Part shown: positions 8,952-17,891 of the stretch, piece after piece
Layout: each line of letters begins with the position of its first letter
How positions within the stretch are numbered: position 1 is the first letter of the stretch
Source: Rhizobacter sp. OV335
GTDB taxonomy: Bacteria; Pseudomonadota; Gammaproteobacteria; Burkholderiales; Burkholderiaceae_C
DNA: 64,000 nt
NCBI RefSeq assembly: GCF_900142965.1
Contig: NZ_FRCQ01000031.1
Coordinates: 25,227 to 89,226 of the forward strand
Direction of reading: 5' to 3'
Translations under genes and position numbers: made by a program
Notes under the pieces: model-generated
The model's input: only the letters and a program-made list of their open reading frames with translations
What the model was told of the DNA's origin: nothing
The model's database searches: none

Positions 8952-10058
8952 GTGCGGACCGTCCTCGTTTCCCTTGCCGACCGTGTTTTCGGCACCGAAC
9001 CCAAGCAGCGCTTGCGGCTCGTGCAATGCGGCGTCGCGATGCTGCTGGTGCTCGGCAGCGTGCTCAACATGCAGTACCTCGTGCTCGCCGGCCTCGCACC
9101 CGCCTGGCCGGTTGCGCTGTGGAGCGTGGTGCTCGCCGGCGGCTTCGCGGTCTTCTTCGGCGTGATCCGCAGCGGCCTGAACCTGAAGCTGCCCGATCCG
9201 GCGCTGACGCAGTCGCAGATGGTGTTCGCGATCGTGTGCGGCGCCGGCGGCTACGCGCTGGCCGGTGCGGGCCGCGGCGGGGCGTTTCCCATCCTGATGG
9301 TGATCTTCATGTTCAGCATGTACGCGTTGCCGCCGGCCCAGGTGATGCGCATCGCGCTGTTCGCGGTCGCGCTGTTCGGCGCGACGATGGCCGCGATGGC
9401 CTGGCACGACCCGGCCACCTACGAGCCGGCCGTCGAATGGGGGCACTTCATCATGATCGCGATCATGGTGCCGGCGATCGCCGTGCTGGCCGGGCAGCTC
9501 AGCCGCCTGCGCGAACGCATGCGGCGGCAGAAGAAGGAGTTGTCGACGGCGCTCGCGCGCATCCAGGACCTGGCCACCCGCGACGAGATGACCGGGCTGA
9601 TCAACCGCCGCCACATGCAGGAGCTGATGGAGCAGGAACGCCAGCGCGGCGTGCGCTCCGGCTACACCTTCTGCCTCGCGATGATCGACCTCGACGGCTT
9701 TCGCAAGATCAACGACCAGCAAGGCCATGAGTTCGGCGACCGGTTGCTGAAGCGCTTCGCCCGCGAGGCGCTGAACGTGATCCGCATTTCCGACCTGCTC
9801 GGGCGCTGGCAGGGCGAGCAGTTCCTGCTGCTGCTGTCGGACACCCGGGCCTCGCTCGCGCGGCTCGGGCTCGAGCGGCTGCGCGAACGCATCTTCGCGA
9901 TGCAGATCGATGCGCAAGGGCCGCCGATCCACGTCAGCTTCTCGGCCGGCGTCACCGAGCACCGGGCCGGTGAATCGGTGGCGGACACCATCGCGCGGGC
10001 CGACCAGGCCTTGCGTGCGGCCAAGGGAGCGGGACGCAACCGCGTGGTGCTCGCATGA
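8952..10058 (+). CDS. Membrane-anchored GGDEF-like protein with degenerate active-site motif
   Basis: 368 residues from a GTG. The first ~180 residues form about six membrane helices, followed by a short charged linker and a GGDEF domain beginning at TRDEMTGLINRR (about 209-220). The metal site region (MIDLDGFRKINDQQGHEFGD) is good, but the signature loop reads WQGEQF (Gln287-Gly-Glu-Gln-Phe) instead of GGDEF, so two active-site positions are altered. A diguanylate cyclase by fold; activity is doubtful. A weak -10-like TAACCT lies 8 bases before the GTG. It overlaps the next gene by ATGA. Confidence 0.8.
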   Translation: MRTVLVSLADRVFGTEPKQRLRLVQCGVAMLLVLGSVLNMQYLVLAGLAPAWPVALWSVVLAGGFAVFFGVIRSGLNLKLPDPALTQSQMVFAIVCGAGGYALAGAGRGGAFPILMVIFMFSMYALPPAQVMRIALFAVALFGATMAAMAWHDPATYEPAVEWGHFIMIAIMVPAIAVLAGQLSRLRERMRRQKKELSTALARIQDLATRDEMTGLINRRHMQELMEQERQRGVRSGYTFCLAMIDLDGFRKINDQQGHEFGDRLLKRFAREALNVIRISDLLGRWQGEQFLLLLSDTRASLARLGLERLRERIFAMQIDAQGPPIHVSFSAGVTEHRAGESVADTIARADQALRAAKGAGRNRVVLA

Positions 10059-10936
10059 GTGCGCCGTTGCCCGCGCGGCACTTCTTCCTCGCGGTGCTGG
10101 TCGTGGCCGTGTGGGGCACCAACTTCGTCGTCATCAAGCTCGGGCTCGCGCACCTGCCGCCGCTGCTGTTCGCCGCGCTGCGCTTCACGTTCGCCTTGCT
10201 GCCGGCGGTGTTCTTCCTGCCACGCCCGGCCGTGCCGTGGCACAACCTGGCGGCGTATGGATTGCTGATCGGCGTCGGCCAGTTCGGCGTGCTGTACCTC
10301 GCGATGCGCGGGCACATCACGCCGGGGCTCGCGTCGCTGGTCGTGCAGACGCAGGTGTTTTTCACGATCGGCCTCGCGATGCGCGGCAGCGGCGAAGTGG
10401 TGCGGCCGTTCCAGTGGGTCGCGCTGGGGCTGGCCGTGGCCGGCATCGTCGTGATCGGTTCGCACACCGGCGGCGACACCACGGTGGCCGGCGTGCTGAT
10501 GGTGCTGTTCGCCGCGCTGTCGTGGGCCGGCGGCAACATCGTCAGCCGCGCCGCGGGCCGCGTGAACATGCTGGCCTACGTGGTGTGGACCAGCGCGTTC
10601 GCGGTGCCGCCGCTGTTCCTGCTGTCGTGGTGGTTCGAAGGCGGCGCGGCGATCGAGACCGGCCTGCGCCAGGCCGATGCGGTGACCTGGGCCTCGGTGC
10701 TGTGGCAGTCGGTCGGCAACACGCTGTTCGGCTACGCGGCCTGGGGCTGGCTGCTGGCGCGCCACCCGGCCGCGACCATCACGCCGATGGCACTGCTGGT
10801 GCCGGTGTTCGGCATGGCCGCGTCGTCGTGGTGGCTCGGTGAATCGCTGCCGGCGTGGAAGCTGGTTGCCGCCGGCTTGGTGATGGCGGGCTTGGCGCTG
10901 AACCTGCTGTGGCCGCGCCTGCGGCGCGCCGGATGA
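10055..10936 (+). CDS. EamA/DMT-family membrane transporter
   Basis: 293 residues with ten predicted membrane segments in two EamA repeats, as in the drug/metabolite transporter superfamily (WGTNFVVIKLGLAHLPPLLF at the start, and a second repeat beginning near LSWAGGNIVSR). Members export amino acids or other small metabolites; the substrate here cannot be told. Its ATG overlaps the GGDEF-like gene by four bases, so the two are probably co-transcribed. Confidence 0.85.
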   Translation: MSAPLPARHFFLAVLVVAVWGTNFVVIKLGLAHLPPLLFAALRFTFALLPAVFFLPRPAVPWHNLAAYGLLIGVGQFGVLYLAMRGHITPGLASLVVQTQVFFTIGLAMRGSGEVVRPFQWVALGLAVAGIVVIGSHTGGDTTVAGVLMVLFAALSWAGGNIVSRAAGRVNMLAYVVWTSAFAVPPLFLLSWWFEGGAAIETGLRQADAVTWASVLWQSVGNTLFGYAAWGWLLARHPAATITPMALLVPVFGMAASSWWLGESLPAWKLVAAGLVMAGLALNLLWPRLRRAG

Positions 10937-11080
10937 ACTGCAGGCGCGGTGGGCCTCAACGCTTTTGGCAACGGCCCGCCCGGCCATGCGGGCTGGGCTT
11001 GTCCACCGGCGCCGCGCCAACGTAGAATCGCGCCCAAGTGGACTGGGAGTTCCCGGTCGGCGTCGCGGCCTCGGTGAGTT
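10937..11080. other. Intergenic stretch with a possible leaderless start and no clear gene
   Basis: Between the EamA gene and the broken DUF3800 gene. TAGAAT at 11023-11028 lies 9 bases before a GTG at 11038 that opens a short plus-strand frame reading MDWEFPVGVAASVSFIGAFR before it runs antisense into the DUF3800 gene. It resembles the start of a membrane protein but has no recognisable continuation. It may be a gene stump or nothing. Confidence 0.2.
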
Positions 11081-11954
11081 TCATCGGGGCCTTTCGCTTT
11101 CCGGGGTCGGGAAAATCTTCAACCCCCAGTTCTCAAAGCCTTCGCCGACGTTCTGGCGCCCTCCGCTGCAGAAGAACTTGCGCTTGAGCACGTCGAAGGC
11201 GCGATTCTCCTGACCGGGGCGCCGCACGTGCAGCCCAACGGGGCGGGCCACCAGATCAGCCAACTGCAAGCCTGGCGAGTCCACCTTCTTGTCGGCAAAG
11301 ATGATGTCGAACGGCAAGAGCTTACCCAGGCGATTCGCACCATCGCAGATGCGGCGAAATTCGAGTTCCAGTTCGTTGTCTTCTTTCTTGCCGCGGCACT
11401 CGACGACCACATGGGTCAAGGCGCCATCCTGGTTTTTCTCCTGAAGCAACTCGTAGAGTGATTCCAGGCAAAAGCCGAGCGCCAGGTGGTACGGGTTCTT
11501 GTCCACTTCTCCGCGGTCGCGCAACGCAGCCTTGTCGATCACGCAACTGACCAGGATGAAGTTGCTGGCATCGATGATGTCGCTCAACTCGCTCTGGAAT
11601 TGCTGCTTGTGCTGGCGGTTCGTGAAGCGGAAGCTGCCTTTTTCCTTGCGGATCTCGTGCTCGTGCAGCACGACGACATCGTGGCCGAAGTGATTGAATT
11701 TGAACTTGTGCAGCGCGGGCACCACCTTCTCGCTGTAGTGCCGCTTGTAGAACACGCAGAAGGCCAACACGAAGACCGGGTAGTGGGCATCCAGCGTCTG
11801 CATGCCGTGGTCGCCGCTTTTCGTCGACGTAGACCACGAAGTTGCTGAATTTGCCCTGCGGAGTGGTGGCACCGCCGTCCGGATCGGTCGTTCCACGGCC
11901 TTCGTCATCAAAGAGCGAGAACTGTTGTGACGGATCGGCCGTGTCCATGTTCAT
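11081..11954 (-). pseudogene. DUF3800 domain protein, frameshifted
   Basis: Read from the ATG at 11954 the protein begins MNMDTADPSQQFSLFDDEGR and reaches the family hallmark strand FVVYVDE, where the frame is lost. A run of four T (11818-11821, AAAA on the coding strand) puts the hallmark YVDESG out of frame. Removing one base restores YVDESGDHG and a continuous DUF3800 protein of about 290 residues ending at 11081. DUF3800 proteins have an RNase H-like fold and often sit near mobile elements or defence genes; their function is unknown. Codons here are less GC-rich than in neighbours. It could be a real pseudogene or a homopolymer sequencing error. Confidence 0.8.
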
Positions 11955-11992
11955 GGACGGGCAATGTAGCAGCGGGGGCAGGCCCTGCCGGC

Positions 11993-13195
11993 TCAGACCC
12001 GCTCGACCACCACCGCAATGCCCTGGCCGACGCCGATGCACATAGTGCACAGCGCGTAGCGCCCACCGCTGCGGTGCAGCTGGTTCACCGCGGTCGTCAC
12101 CAGCCGCGCCCCGCTCGCGCCGAGCGGGTGGCCGAGCGCGATCGCGCCGCCGTTCGGGTTGACGCGCGCATCGTCGTCCTGCAGCCCGAGGTCGCGCAGC
12201 ACCGCGAGGCCCTGCGCCGCGAACGCCTCGTTCAGCTCGATCACGTCGATCTGGTCGAGCCGCAGCCCGGTCAGCGCCAGCACGCGCCGCGTCGCCGGTG
12301 CCGGGCCCATGCCCATGATGCGCGGCGCCAAGCCGGCCGTCGCCATGCCGAGCACGCGGGCCCGCGGCGTCAGGCCATGGCGTGCCGCGGCGGCCTCGCT
12401 CGCCAGCAGCAGCGCGCAGGCCCCGTCGTTGACGCCCGAGGCATTGCCGGCCGTCACCGTGCCGTCCGGCCGCACCACGCCCTTCAGCTTCGCCAGCGCT
12501 TCGAGCGAGGTCTCGCGCGGGTGCTCGTCCTGCGTCACGACGAGCGCATCGCCCTTCTTCTGCGCGATCGTCACCGGCGTGATCTCGGCGTCGAAGAAGC
12601 CGGCCTTCTGCGCCGCGACGGCCTTCAGCTGCGACGCGAGCGCCATCCGGTCCTGCGCGTCGCGCGCGATGCCGAAATCGGCCGCGACGTTCTCCGCCGT
12701 TTCCGGCATCGAGTCGACGCCGTGCATCTCCTTCATCAGCTTGTTGACGAAGCGCCAGCCGATCGTCGTGTCGTGGATCGCGGTGCTGCGGCTGAACGCG
12801 CTCTCGGCCTTCGGCATCACGAACGGCGCGCGGCTCATGCTCTCGACACCGCCGGCGATCATCAGGCCGGCCTCGCCGCTGCGGATCGCGCGCGCCGCGC
12901 TGCCCACCGCATCCATGCCCGAGCCGCACAGCCGGTTGATCGTCATGCCCGGCACGCCGATCGGCAGGCCGGCCAGCAGCGCCGACATGCGCGCGACATT
13001 GCGGTTGTCTTCGCCGGCCTGGTTCGCGCAGCCGAACAGCACGTCGTCGACCGCGTCCCAGTCGACGCCGGCGTTGCGCGCCATCAGCGCCTTCAGCGGA
13101 ATCGCGCCCAGGTCGTCGGTGCGCACCGACGAGAGCGCGCCGCCGTAGCGGCCGAAGGGCGTGCGGATTGCATCGCAGATGAAGGCTTGTGTCAT
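11993..13195 (-). CDS. pcaF: 3-oxoadipyl-CoA thiolase
   Basis: 400 residues. Thiolase family; the N-terminus FICDAIRTPFGRYGGALSSV is typical of beta-ketoadipyl-CoA thiolases. The nucleophilic Cys lies in NRLCGSGMDAV, the second active site in NEAFAAQG, and the C-terminal Cys/His pair in GGAIALGHPLGASGAR and CTMCIGVGQG. It splits 3-oxoadipyl-CoA into succinyl-CoA and acetyl-CoA, the last step of aromatic-acid breakdown. It follows pcaJ by 9 bases. A general acetyl-CoA acetyltransferase role is possible, but the pcaIJ neighbours favour pcaF. Confidence 0.88.
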   Translation of the reverse strand: MTQAFICDAIRTPFGRYGGALSSVRTDDLGAIPLKALMARNAGVDWDAVDDVLFGCANQAGEDNRNVARMSALLAGLPIGVPGMTINRLCGSGMDAVGSAARAIRSGEAGLMIAGGVESMSRAPFVMPKAESAFSRSTAIHDTTIGWRFVNKLMKEMHGVDSMPETAENVAADFGIARDAQDRMALASQLKAVAAQKAGFFDAEITPVTIAQKKGDALVVTQDEHPRETSLEALAKLKGVVRPDGTVTAGNASGVNDGACALLLASEAAAARHGLTPRARVLGMATAGLAPRIMGMGPAPATRRVLALTGLRLDQIDVIELNEAFAAQGLAVLRDLGLQDDDARVNPNGGAIALGHPLGASGARLVTTAVNQLHRSGGRYALCTMCIGVGQGIAVVVERV

Positions 13196-13204
13196 TGGAA
13201 TCTC

Positions 13205-13849
13205 TCAGGCGATCAGCGGCAGGCCGCTCAACCGCTGCAGTTCATCGAAGGGCAGGCCGTGGAAAGTCTCCACCACTTTCAGCCCGGCGGCCGTCACGTC
13301 GATGACAGCCAGGTCGGTGTAGATGCGGCTCACGCAGGCCACGCCGGTCAACGGGTAGCTGCACTCGGCGACGATCTTGCTCTCGCCGGCCTTGGTCAGG
13401 TGTTCCATCATCACGAAGGTCCGCTTCGCGCCGATCGCCAGGTCCATCGCGCCGCCGACCGCGGGGATCGCATCCGGCGCGCCGGTGTGCCAGTTCGCCA
13501 GGTCGCCGCGCGCCGACACCTGGAACGCGCCGAGCACGCAGATGTCGAGGTGGCCGCCGCGCATCATCGCGAAGCTGTCGGCATGGTGAAAGAACGCGCC
13601 GCCGGCCAGCAGCGTCACCGGCTGCTTGCCGGCATTGATCAGGTCGTAGTCTTCGTCGCCCGCGGCCGGTGCCGGGCCCATGCCGAGCAGGCCGTTCTCG
13701 CTGTGCAGGAAGATCTCGCGCTCGCGCGGCAGGTGGTTGGCCACGAGCGTCGGCAGGCCGATGCCGAGGTTCACGTACGCGCCCTCGGGAATGTCGCGCG
13801 CCACACGGGCCGCCATCTGGTCTCGGTTGAGTCCTTGCATCGCCATCAC
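13205..13849 (-). CDS. pcaJ: 3-oxoadipate CoA-transferase subunit B
   Basis: 214 residues. Beta subunit of family I CoA transferases, with the catalytic Glu in the SENGLLGMG motif and GIGLPTLVANHLP near the N-terminus. Together with PcaI it moves CoA from succinyl-CoA to 3-oxoadipate. The start overlaps the end of pcaI by four bases, giving coupled subunits. Succinyl-CoA:acetoacetate transferase is the main alternative and is hard to separate by eye. Confidence 0.85.
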   Translation of the reverse strand: MMAMQGLNRDQMAARVARDIPEGAYVNLGIGLPTLVANHLPREREIFLHSENGLLGMGPAPAAGDEDYDLINAGKQPVTLLAGGAFFHHADSFAMMRGGHLDICVLGAFQVSARGDLANWHTGAPDAIPAVGGAMDLAIGAKRTFVMMEHLTKAGESKIVAECSYPLTGVACVSRIYTDLAVIDVTAAGLKVVETFHGLPFDELQRLSGLPLIA

Positions 13850-14547
13850 GCCGCCTGCTTGAAGCCGGCCGGGCCGGTGCTGCTGCGCGGCACCTGCACG
13901 ACGCGCTGCACGAAGATGCCCGGCGTCACGATGTGCTCCGGGTCGAGCTCGCCGAGCGCCACCACCTCGTGCACCGACGCGATGCTCAGCTTCGCCGCCA
14001 TCGCCATGATCGGCCCGAAGTTTCGCGCGGTCTTGCGGTAGACCAGGTTGCCCCAGCGGTCGCCGCGCTCGGCCTTGATCAGCGCCACGTCGGCATGGAT
14101 CGGCGACTCGAGCACGTACATGCGGCCGTCGATCTCGCGCGTTTCCTTGCCGCGCGCGAGCTCGGTACCGTAGCCGGTGGGCGTGAAGAAGCCGCCGATG
14201 CCGGCACCCGCCGCGCGGATGCGCTCGGCCAGGTTGCCCTGCGGCACCAGTTCGAGCTCGATGCGGCCACTGCGGTACAGCCCGTCGAACACCTGCGAAT
14301 CGACCTGGCGCGGAAAACTGCAGATGATCTTGCGCACGCGGCCGGTCGCGAGCAGCGCGGCCAGGCCGGTCTCGCCGTTGCCGGCGTTGTTGTTGACGAT
14401 GGTCAGGTCACGCGCGCCCTGCGCGATCAGCGCGTCGATCAGCTCGCCCGGCTGGCCGGCACCGCCGAAGCCGCCGATCATCACCGTCGCGCCGTCGGGC
14501 ACGCCGGCCAGCGCCTCCTGCACCGAATCGCAGAGCTTGTTGATCAT
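13846..14547 (-). CDS. pcaI: 3-oxoadipate CoA-transferase subunit A
   Basis: 233 residues if started at the ATG at 14547 (MINKLCDSVQEAL), which has GGGGAA just upstream and matches family length; longer in-frame starts at 14559 and 14577 exist. Family I CoA-transferase alpha subunit with the glycine-rich loop MIGGFGGAGQPGEL and the NNAGNGETGLAAL segment. First gene of the minus-strand pcaIJF unit. No regulator of the IclR type is adjacent in this window. Confidence 0.85.
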   Translation of the reverse strand: MINKLCDSVQEALAGVPDGATVMIGGFGGAGQPGELIDALIAQGARDLTIVNNNAGNGETGLAALLATGRVRKIICSFPRQVDSQVFDGLYRSGRIELELVPQGNLAERIRAAGAGIGGFFTPTGYGTELARGKETREIDGRMYVLESPIHADVALIKAERGDRWGNLVYRKTARNFGPIMAMAAKLSIASVHEVVALGELDPEHIVTPGIFVQRVVQVPRSSTGPAGFKQAA

Positions 14548-14658
14548 TGCGTTCCCCATGAAGGCCGACGACGTCAAAAGTTCTTTTGACGAACGCCGGT
14601 TCTTTATTGGAACATTGTAGGGTTCAGTCTGAAGCCCGGCAACGCCCGGGCACCTTCA

Positions 14659-14740
14659 AGCGGCCGCCGTGGGACCGGCTTTGCCGGACCACTGGCGGCG
14701 CCCCCTTGAGGGGGAGGCGCGCAGCGCCTCGGGGGTGGGG
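14659..14740. repeat. GC-rich palindromic element (REP-like) at the 3' end of the saccharopine-dehydrogenase-like gene
   Basis: Three consecutive perfect stem-loops lie in about 80 bases of non-coding DNA: CCGGC-TTT-GCCGG (14675-14687), CCCCC-TTGA-GGGGG (14701-14714) and AGGCGC-GCA-GCGCCT (14715-14729), followed by a G-rich run. This string of elements resembles a short repeat scattered in Burkholderiales genomes, from memory. It lies between pcaI and the 3' end of the minus-strand gene that stops at 14743, so it may also act in transcript 3'-end formation. Confidence 0.5.
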
Positions 14741-14742
14741 CA

Positions 14743-15861
14743 TCAAGCCGCTTTCGCCAACTCGTTCATCGCGTAGACGCGGCCGAAGCGGTTGGCCAGG
14801 AAGTCGGCCAGCAGCACGTCTTCCTGCCGCACGAAGCCCTTCTGCGGCAGCTGGCCGTTCGCCAGCATGTCGAGGATCGCGCACAGGCTGCTCGCGGTGG
14901 TGATCTGGATCGCGCTGCGCAGCCTGCCGGCCAGCACGTGCGCATAGGTCTTGCGCGCGTAGGTGTTCTGCACGAGGCGCCCGTCCTTCATGCCGGAGAC
15001 GGTGACGAACACGATCACCACGTCCTGCATCGTCGTCGGCACGGCCTGTTCGAGGATGTCCTTCAGCACGTCGCGCCGGTCCTTCAGCCGCAGGTCGTGC
15101 AGCAGCGCCTTCATGATCGCGGCGTGGCCGGGATAGCGGATGGTGCGGTAGTTCAGCGTGCGCACCTTGCCGGCCAGCGTCTCGCACAGCGTGCCGAGGC
15201 CGCCGGAGGTGTTGAAGGCCTCGTACAGCACGCCGTCGAGCGAGAACTCCTCGCGCTCCTCGAGCGCCGGCACCTCGCGCTTCACGCCGTCGACGATCGC
15301 CTCGCAGGGCTCGCAGTACTCGTTGATGACGCCCTCGGTGCTCCAGGTCAGGTTGTAGTTCAGCGCATTGCTCGGGTAGGCCGGCAGCGCGCCGACGCGC
15401 ATGCGCACGCTGTCGAGCGTGTCGAAGCCGCGCGCCAGGTCGGCCGCGACGATCGAGATGAAGCCGGGCGCCAGCCCGCATTGCGGGATGAAGGCGGTGC
15501 CGGCGCCCACTGCCAGCTCGCGGATGCGCCGGGTGCTGGCCACGTCTTCGGTCAGGTCGAGGTAGTGGACGCCGATGTCGCGCGCCGCCTGCGCCACCTT
15601 GGCCGTCAGGTGGTAGGGCGCCGCGCTCAGCACCGCAAAGCGGCCGCGCAGCGCGCTGCGCAGCTTCTCGGCATCGTTCACGTCGAGCACCAGCGTCGAC
15701 AGGCCGGGGGTGCCGGCCATCTCGTTGGCGATGTCCGCGAGTTGGGCCGCCGAACGGTCGGCCACCGTCACGGTGTAGCGCTCGCCACCACTCGCCGAGG
15801 CCAGCAAGGCCCCCACCACGGAGCCGATCTTGCCGCCGCCGATCACCAGGATGTCTTTCAT
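14743..15861 (-). CDS. Saccharopine dehydrogenase family protein
   Basis: 372 residues starting at MKDILVIGGGKIGSVVG. N-terminal Rossmann fold with the GGGKIG nucleotide loop, then the saccharopine-dehydrogenase catalytic region (LSAAPYHLTAKVAQAARD, LDLTEDVAST, IPQCGLAPGFIS). The family oxidises or reduces lysine-glutamate conjugates or carboxyspermidine; lysine catabolism is the natural guess because the gene is divergent from an Lrp/AsnC regulator. The exact substrate is not shown. Confidence 0.8.
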   Translation of the reverse strand: MKDILVIGGGKIGSVVGALLASASGGERYTVTVADRSAAQLADIANEMAGTPGLSTLVLDVNDAEKLRSALRGRFAVLSAAPYHLTAKVAQAARDIGVHYLDLTEDVASTRRIRELAVGAGTAFIPQCGLAPGFISIVAADLARGFDTLDSVRMRVGALPAYPSNALNYNLTWSTEGVINEYCEPCEAIVDGVKREVPALEEREEFSLDGVLYEAFNTSGGLGTLCETLAGKVRTLNYRTIRYPGHAAIMKALLHDLRLKDRRDVLKDILEQAVPTTMQDVVIVFVTVSGMKDGRLVQNTYARKTYAHVLAGRLRSAIQITTASSLCAILDMLANGQLPQKGFVRQEDVLLADFLANRFGRVYAMNELAKAA

Positions 15862-15923
15862 TGCCGCCTCGCATGCTGTGGGGAATGACGGCGATTGTCC
15901 GAAGCATCCGATCAAAAGGCAGC

Positions 15924-15934
15924 TTGAAATTCAA
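15924..15934. promoter_or_regulatory. Perfect 11-base palindrome in the divergent promoter region
   Basis: TTGAA-A-TTCAA lies midway in the 120-base gap between the saccharopine-dehydrogenase-like gene (minus) and the Lrp/AsnC gene (plus), in locally AT-rich DNA. Position and symmetry suit a binding site for the Lrp/AsnC protein encoded next to it. Inference only. Confidence 0.35.
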
Positions 15935-15981
15935 CGAAACGACGGGCACATTCCGGCATATCGCCGACAAGCTCCGACGAA

Positions 15982-16422
15982 ATGACCAAACCCATCCTCG
16001 ACAAGACCGATCACACGCTGCTCGCGCTGCTGCGCGAGAACGCCCGCGCCTCCACCGCCGAGCTGGCGCGGCGCCTCGCGCTGTCGCGCACCACGGTGCA
16101 GAGCCGGCTCGAGCGGCTGGAGCGGCAGCGGGTGGTCGCCGGCTACACGATCGTCGTGCCGGACGAGCTCGAAGCCGCGCTGGTGCGCGCCCACGTGCTG
16201 ATCACGGTGGCGCCGCGCCAGAGCGCCGCCATCGAGGCGGCGCTGCGCAAGATCGCCGAGGTGCGGGTGCTGCACTCGGTCAGCGGCCCGTTCGACCTCA
16301 TTGCGATCGTCGCGGCGCAGTCGATCGGCGAGCTCGACGCGCTGATCGACCGCATCGGCGCGCTCGAAGGGGTCGAGCGCACGACCTCGGCGATCGTGCT
16401 GTCGACCCGAATAGAGCGGTAA
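15982..16422 (+). CDS. Lrp/AsnC family transcriptional regulator
   Basis: 146 residues, standard Lrp length. N-terminal helix-turn-helix (LDKTDHTLLALLRENARAST followed by ELARRLALSRTTVQSRLERL), then the RAM ligand-binding fold with VLHSVSGPFDLIAIV. It would bind an amino acid and control the divergently transcribed dehydrogenase gene and itself. No strong Shine-Dalgarno sequence is present before the ATG. Confidence 0.88.
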   Translation: MTKPILDKTDHTLLALLRENARASTAELARRLALSRTTVQSRLERLERQRVVAGYTIVVPDELEAALVRAHVLITVAPRQSAAIEAALRKIAEVRVLHSVSGPFDLIAIVAAQSIGELDALIDRIGALEGVERTTSAIVLSTRIER

Positions 16423-16589
16423 AAGTCACGGACGGTGGTCCTGAATCGCGGTTTCCTGTCAGAGTTAGCAGGTGTGAGGACATGTGTCCCTCGGGATAAT
16501 GAACTTCAAGTCAAGGCACCCAGCCGCCGAAAACCTTGCAAGCGTGCCCCGTGGCGCGCACCCCTGGTCCGAGGTTGCTCGCCATCCGC

Positions 16590-17891
16590 ATGAAAGAAGC
16601 CATCTCCCCATTGGTCATCGAGGTCCAGGAACTGCGCGTCGGGATGTTCGTTCATCTCGACGTGGGTTGGATGGCGCACCCGTTTCCGCTCAGCAGCTTC
16701 AAGCTGACGACGGCCGACCAGATCGCGACCATCCGCAGCCTCGGGCTGCCGCGCGTGCGCTGGAGCCCGGACAAGAGCGACCCGCCGCCGGTGACCACGC
16801 CGGTGGTCGAAACTCCCGCCGCGCAGGCGCCGCTGGCTGCCCCGGCAGCGCCCGCCGAATCCCCTGAAGTCAGCGAACGCCGCCGCCTGCGCGAAGCCCT
16901 GGCGGCCGAGCGCGCGTCGCTCGCCGTCTGCGAGCGCCAGTTCGCCGAAGCCACCAAGGCCTGCAAGCAGTCGCTCGATCTGGTGACGGCCAAGCCGCAG
17001 CAGGCGCGCGAGAACACCGAGGCGCTGAGCCGGGCCTTCGTCGACAAGATGCTGGCGGCGCAAGACCTGTGCATCCGCCTGCTGAGCGACGGCATCGGCG
17101 ACAAGGCGTCGATGCATTCGGTCAACGTCGCCGTGATCTCGCTGCTGATGGGCAAGACCTTCGGGCTGTCGTCGCCCGAGATGATGGACCTGGGCGTCGG
17201 CGCGCTGCTGCACGACATCGGCAAGATCGAGCTGCCCGACCGCGTGCGCCACCGCGAAGAGCATTTCACCAACGCCGAGACCCAGTTCTATCAGGAGCAC
17301 GTGACGCACGGCGTGACGCTGGCCAAGAAGATGGACCTGCAACCGGGTGCCACGCTGGTCATCGCGCAGCACCACGAGCATGCCGACGGCAGCGGCTTTC
17401 CGCTCAAGCTCAACAGCGACCGCATGACGACGGCCGCGCGCATCGTCTCGCTGGTGAACCGCTACGACAACCTGTGCAACCCGCACGTGCCGTCGCGCGC
17501 GCTGACGCCGCACGAGGCGCTGTCGACGCTGTTCGCGCAGAGCAAGGCCAAGTTCGACACCGCGATCCTCGGCGCCTTCATCCGCATGATGGGCGTCTAC
17601 CCGCCCGGCTCGACGGTGCAGCTCACCGACGACCGCTACGCGATGGTGGTGTCGGTCAACTCGACCCGGCCGCTGAAGCCGCGCGTGCTGGTGCACGACC
17701 CGAAGGTGCCGCGCGAGGAAGCGCTGATGCTCGACCTCGAGCTGACCCCGCGCCTGGGCATCCGCCGCAGCCTGAAGCCGCAGCAGCTGCCGACGGCCTC
17801 GCTGATCTACCTGTCGCCGCGCGCTCGCGTGGCCTACTTCTTCGAACCGGAGCAGGTGCCGGACACCGCGGACGCCGAGGCCGTTGCATGA
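16590..17891 (+). CDS. HD-GYP domain cyclic-di-GMP phosphodiesterase with DUF3391
   Basis: 433 residues from the ATG at 16590 (MKEAISPLVIEVQELRVGMF), which puts the DUF3391 domain at residues 8-60 as usual. A Pro/Ala-rich linker (65-95) and a helical stretch lead to the HD-GYP domain. The HD pair is His208-Asp209 in LLHDIGK and the GYP motif reads HHEHADGSGFP (261-271), a tolerated GFP variant, so the metal site looks intact. It should hydrolyse cyclic-di-GMP. It overlaps the following GGDEF-EAL gene by four bases, placing two opposing activities in one operon. Confidence 0.88.
   Translation: MKEAISPLVIEVQELRVGMFVHLDVGWMAHPFPLSSFKLTTADQIATIRSLGLPRVRWSPDKSDPPPVTTPVVETPAAQAPLAAPAAPAESPEVSERRRLREALAAERASLAVCERQFAEATKACKQSLDLVTAKPQQARENTEALSRAFVDKMLAAQDLCIRLLSDGIGDKASMHSVNVAVISLLMGKTFGLSSPEMMDLGVGALLHDIGKIELPDRVRHREEHFTNAETQFYQEHVTHGVTLAKKMDLQPGATLVIAQHHEHADGSGFPLKLNSDRMTTAARIVSLVNRYDNLCNPHVPSRALTPHEALSTLFAQSKAKFDTAILGAFIRMMGVYPPGSTVQLTDDRYAMVVSVNSTRPLKPRVLVHDPKVPREEALMLDLELTPRLGIRRSLKPQQLPTASLIYLSPRARVAYFFEPEQVPDTADAEAVA

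Noticed and set aside
9578..9960. Annotating the 8952 gene as an active diguanylate cyclase
   Set aside because: The signature loop is WQGEQF rather than GGDEF; only the fold can be supported.
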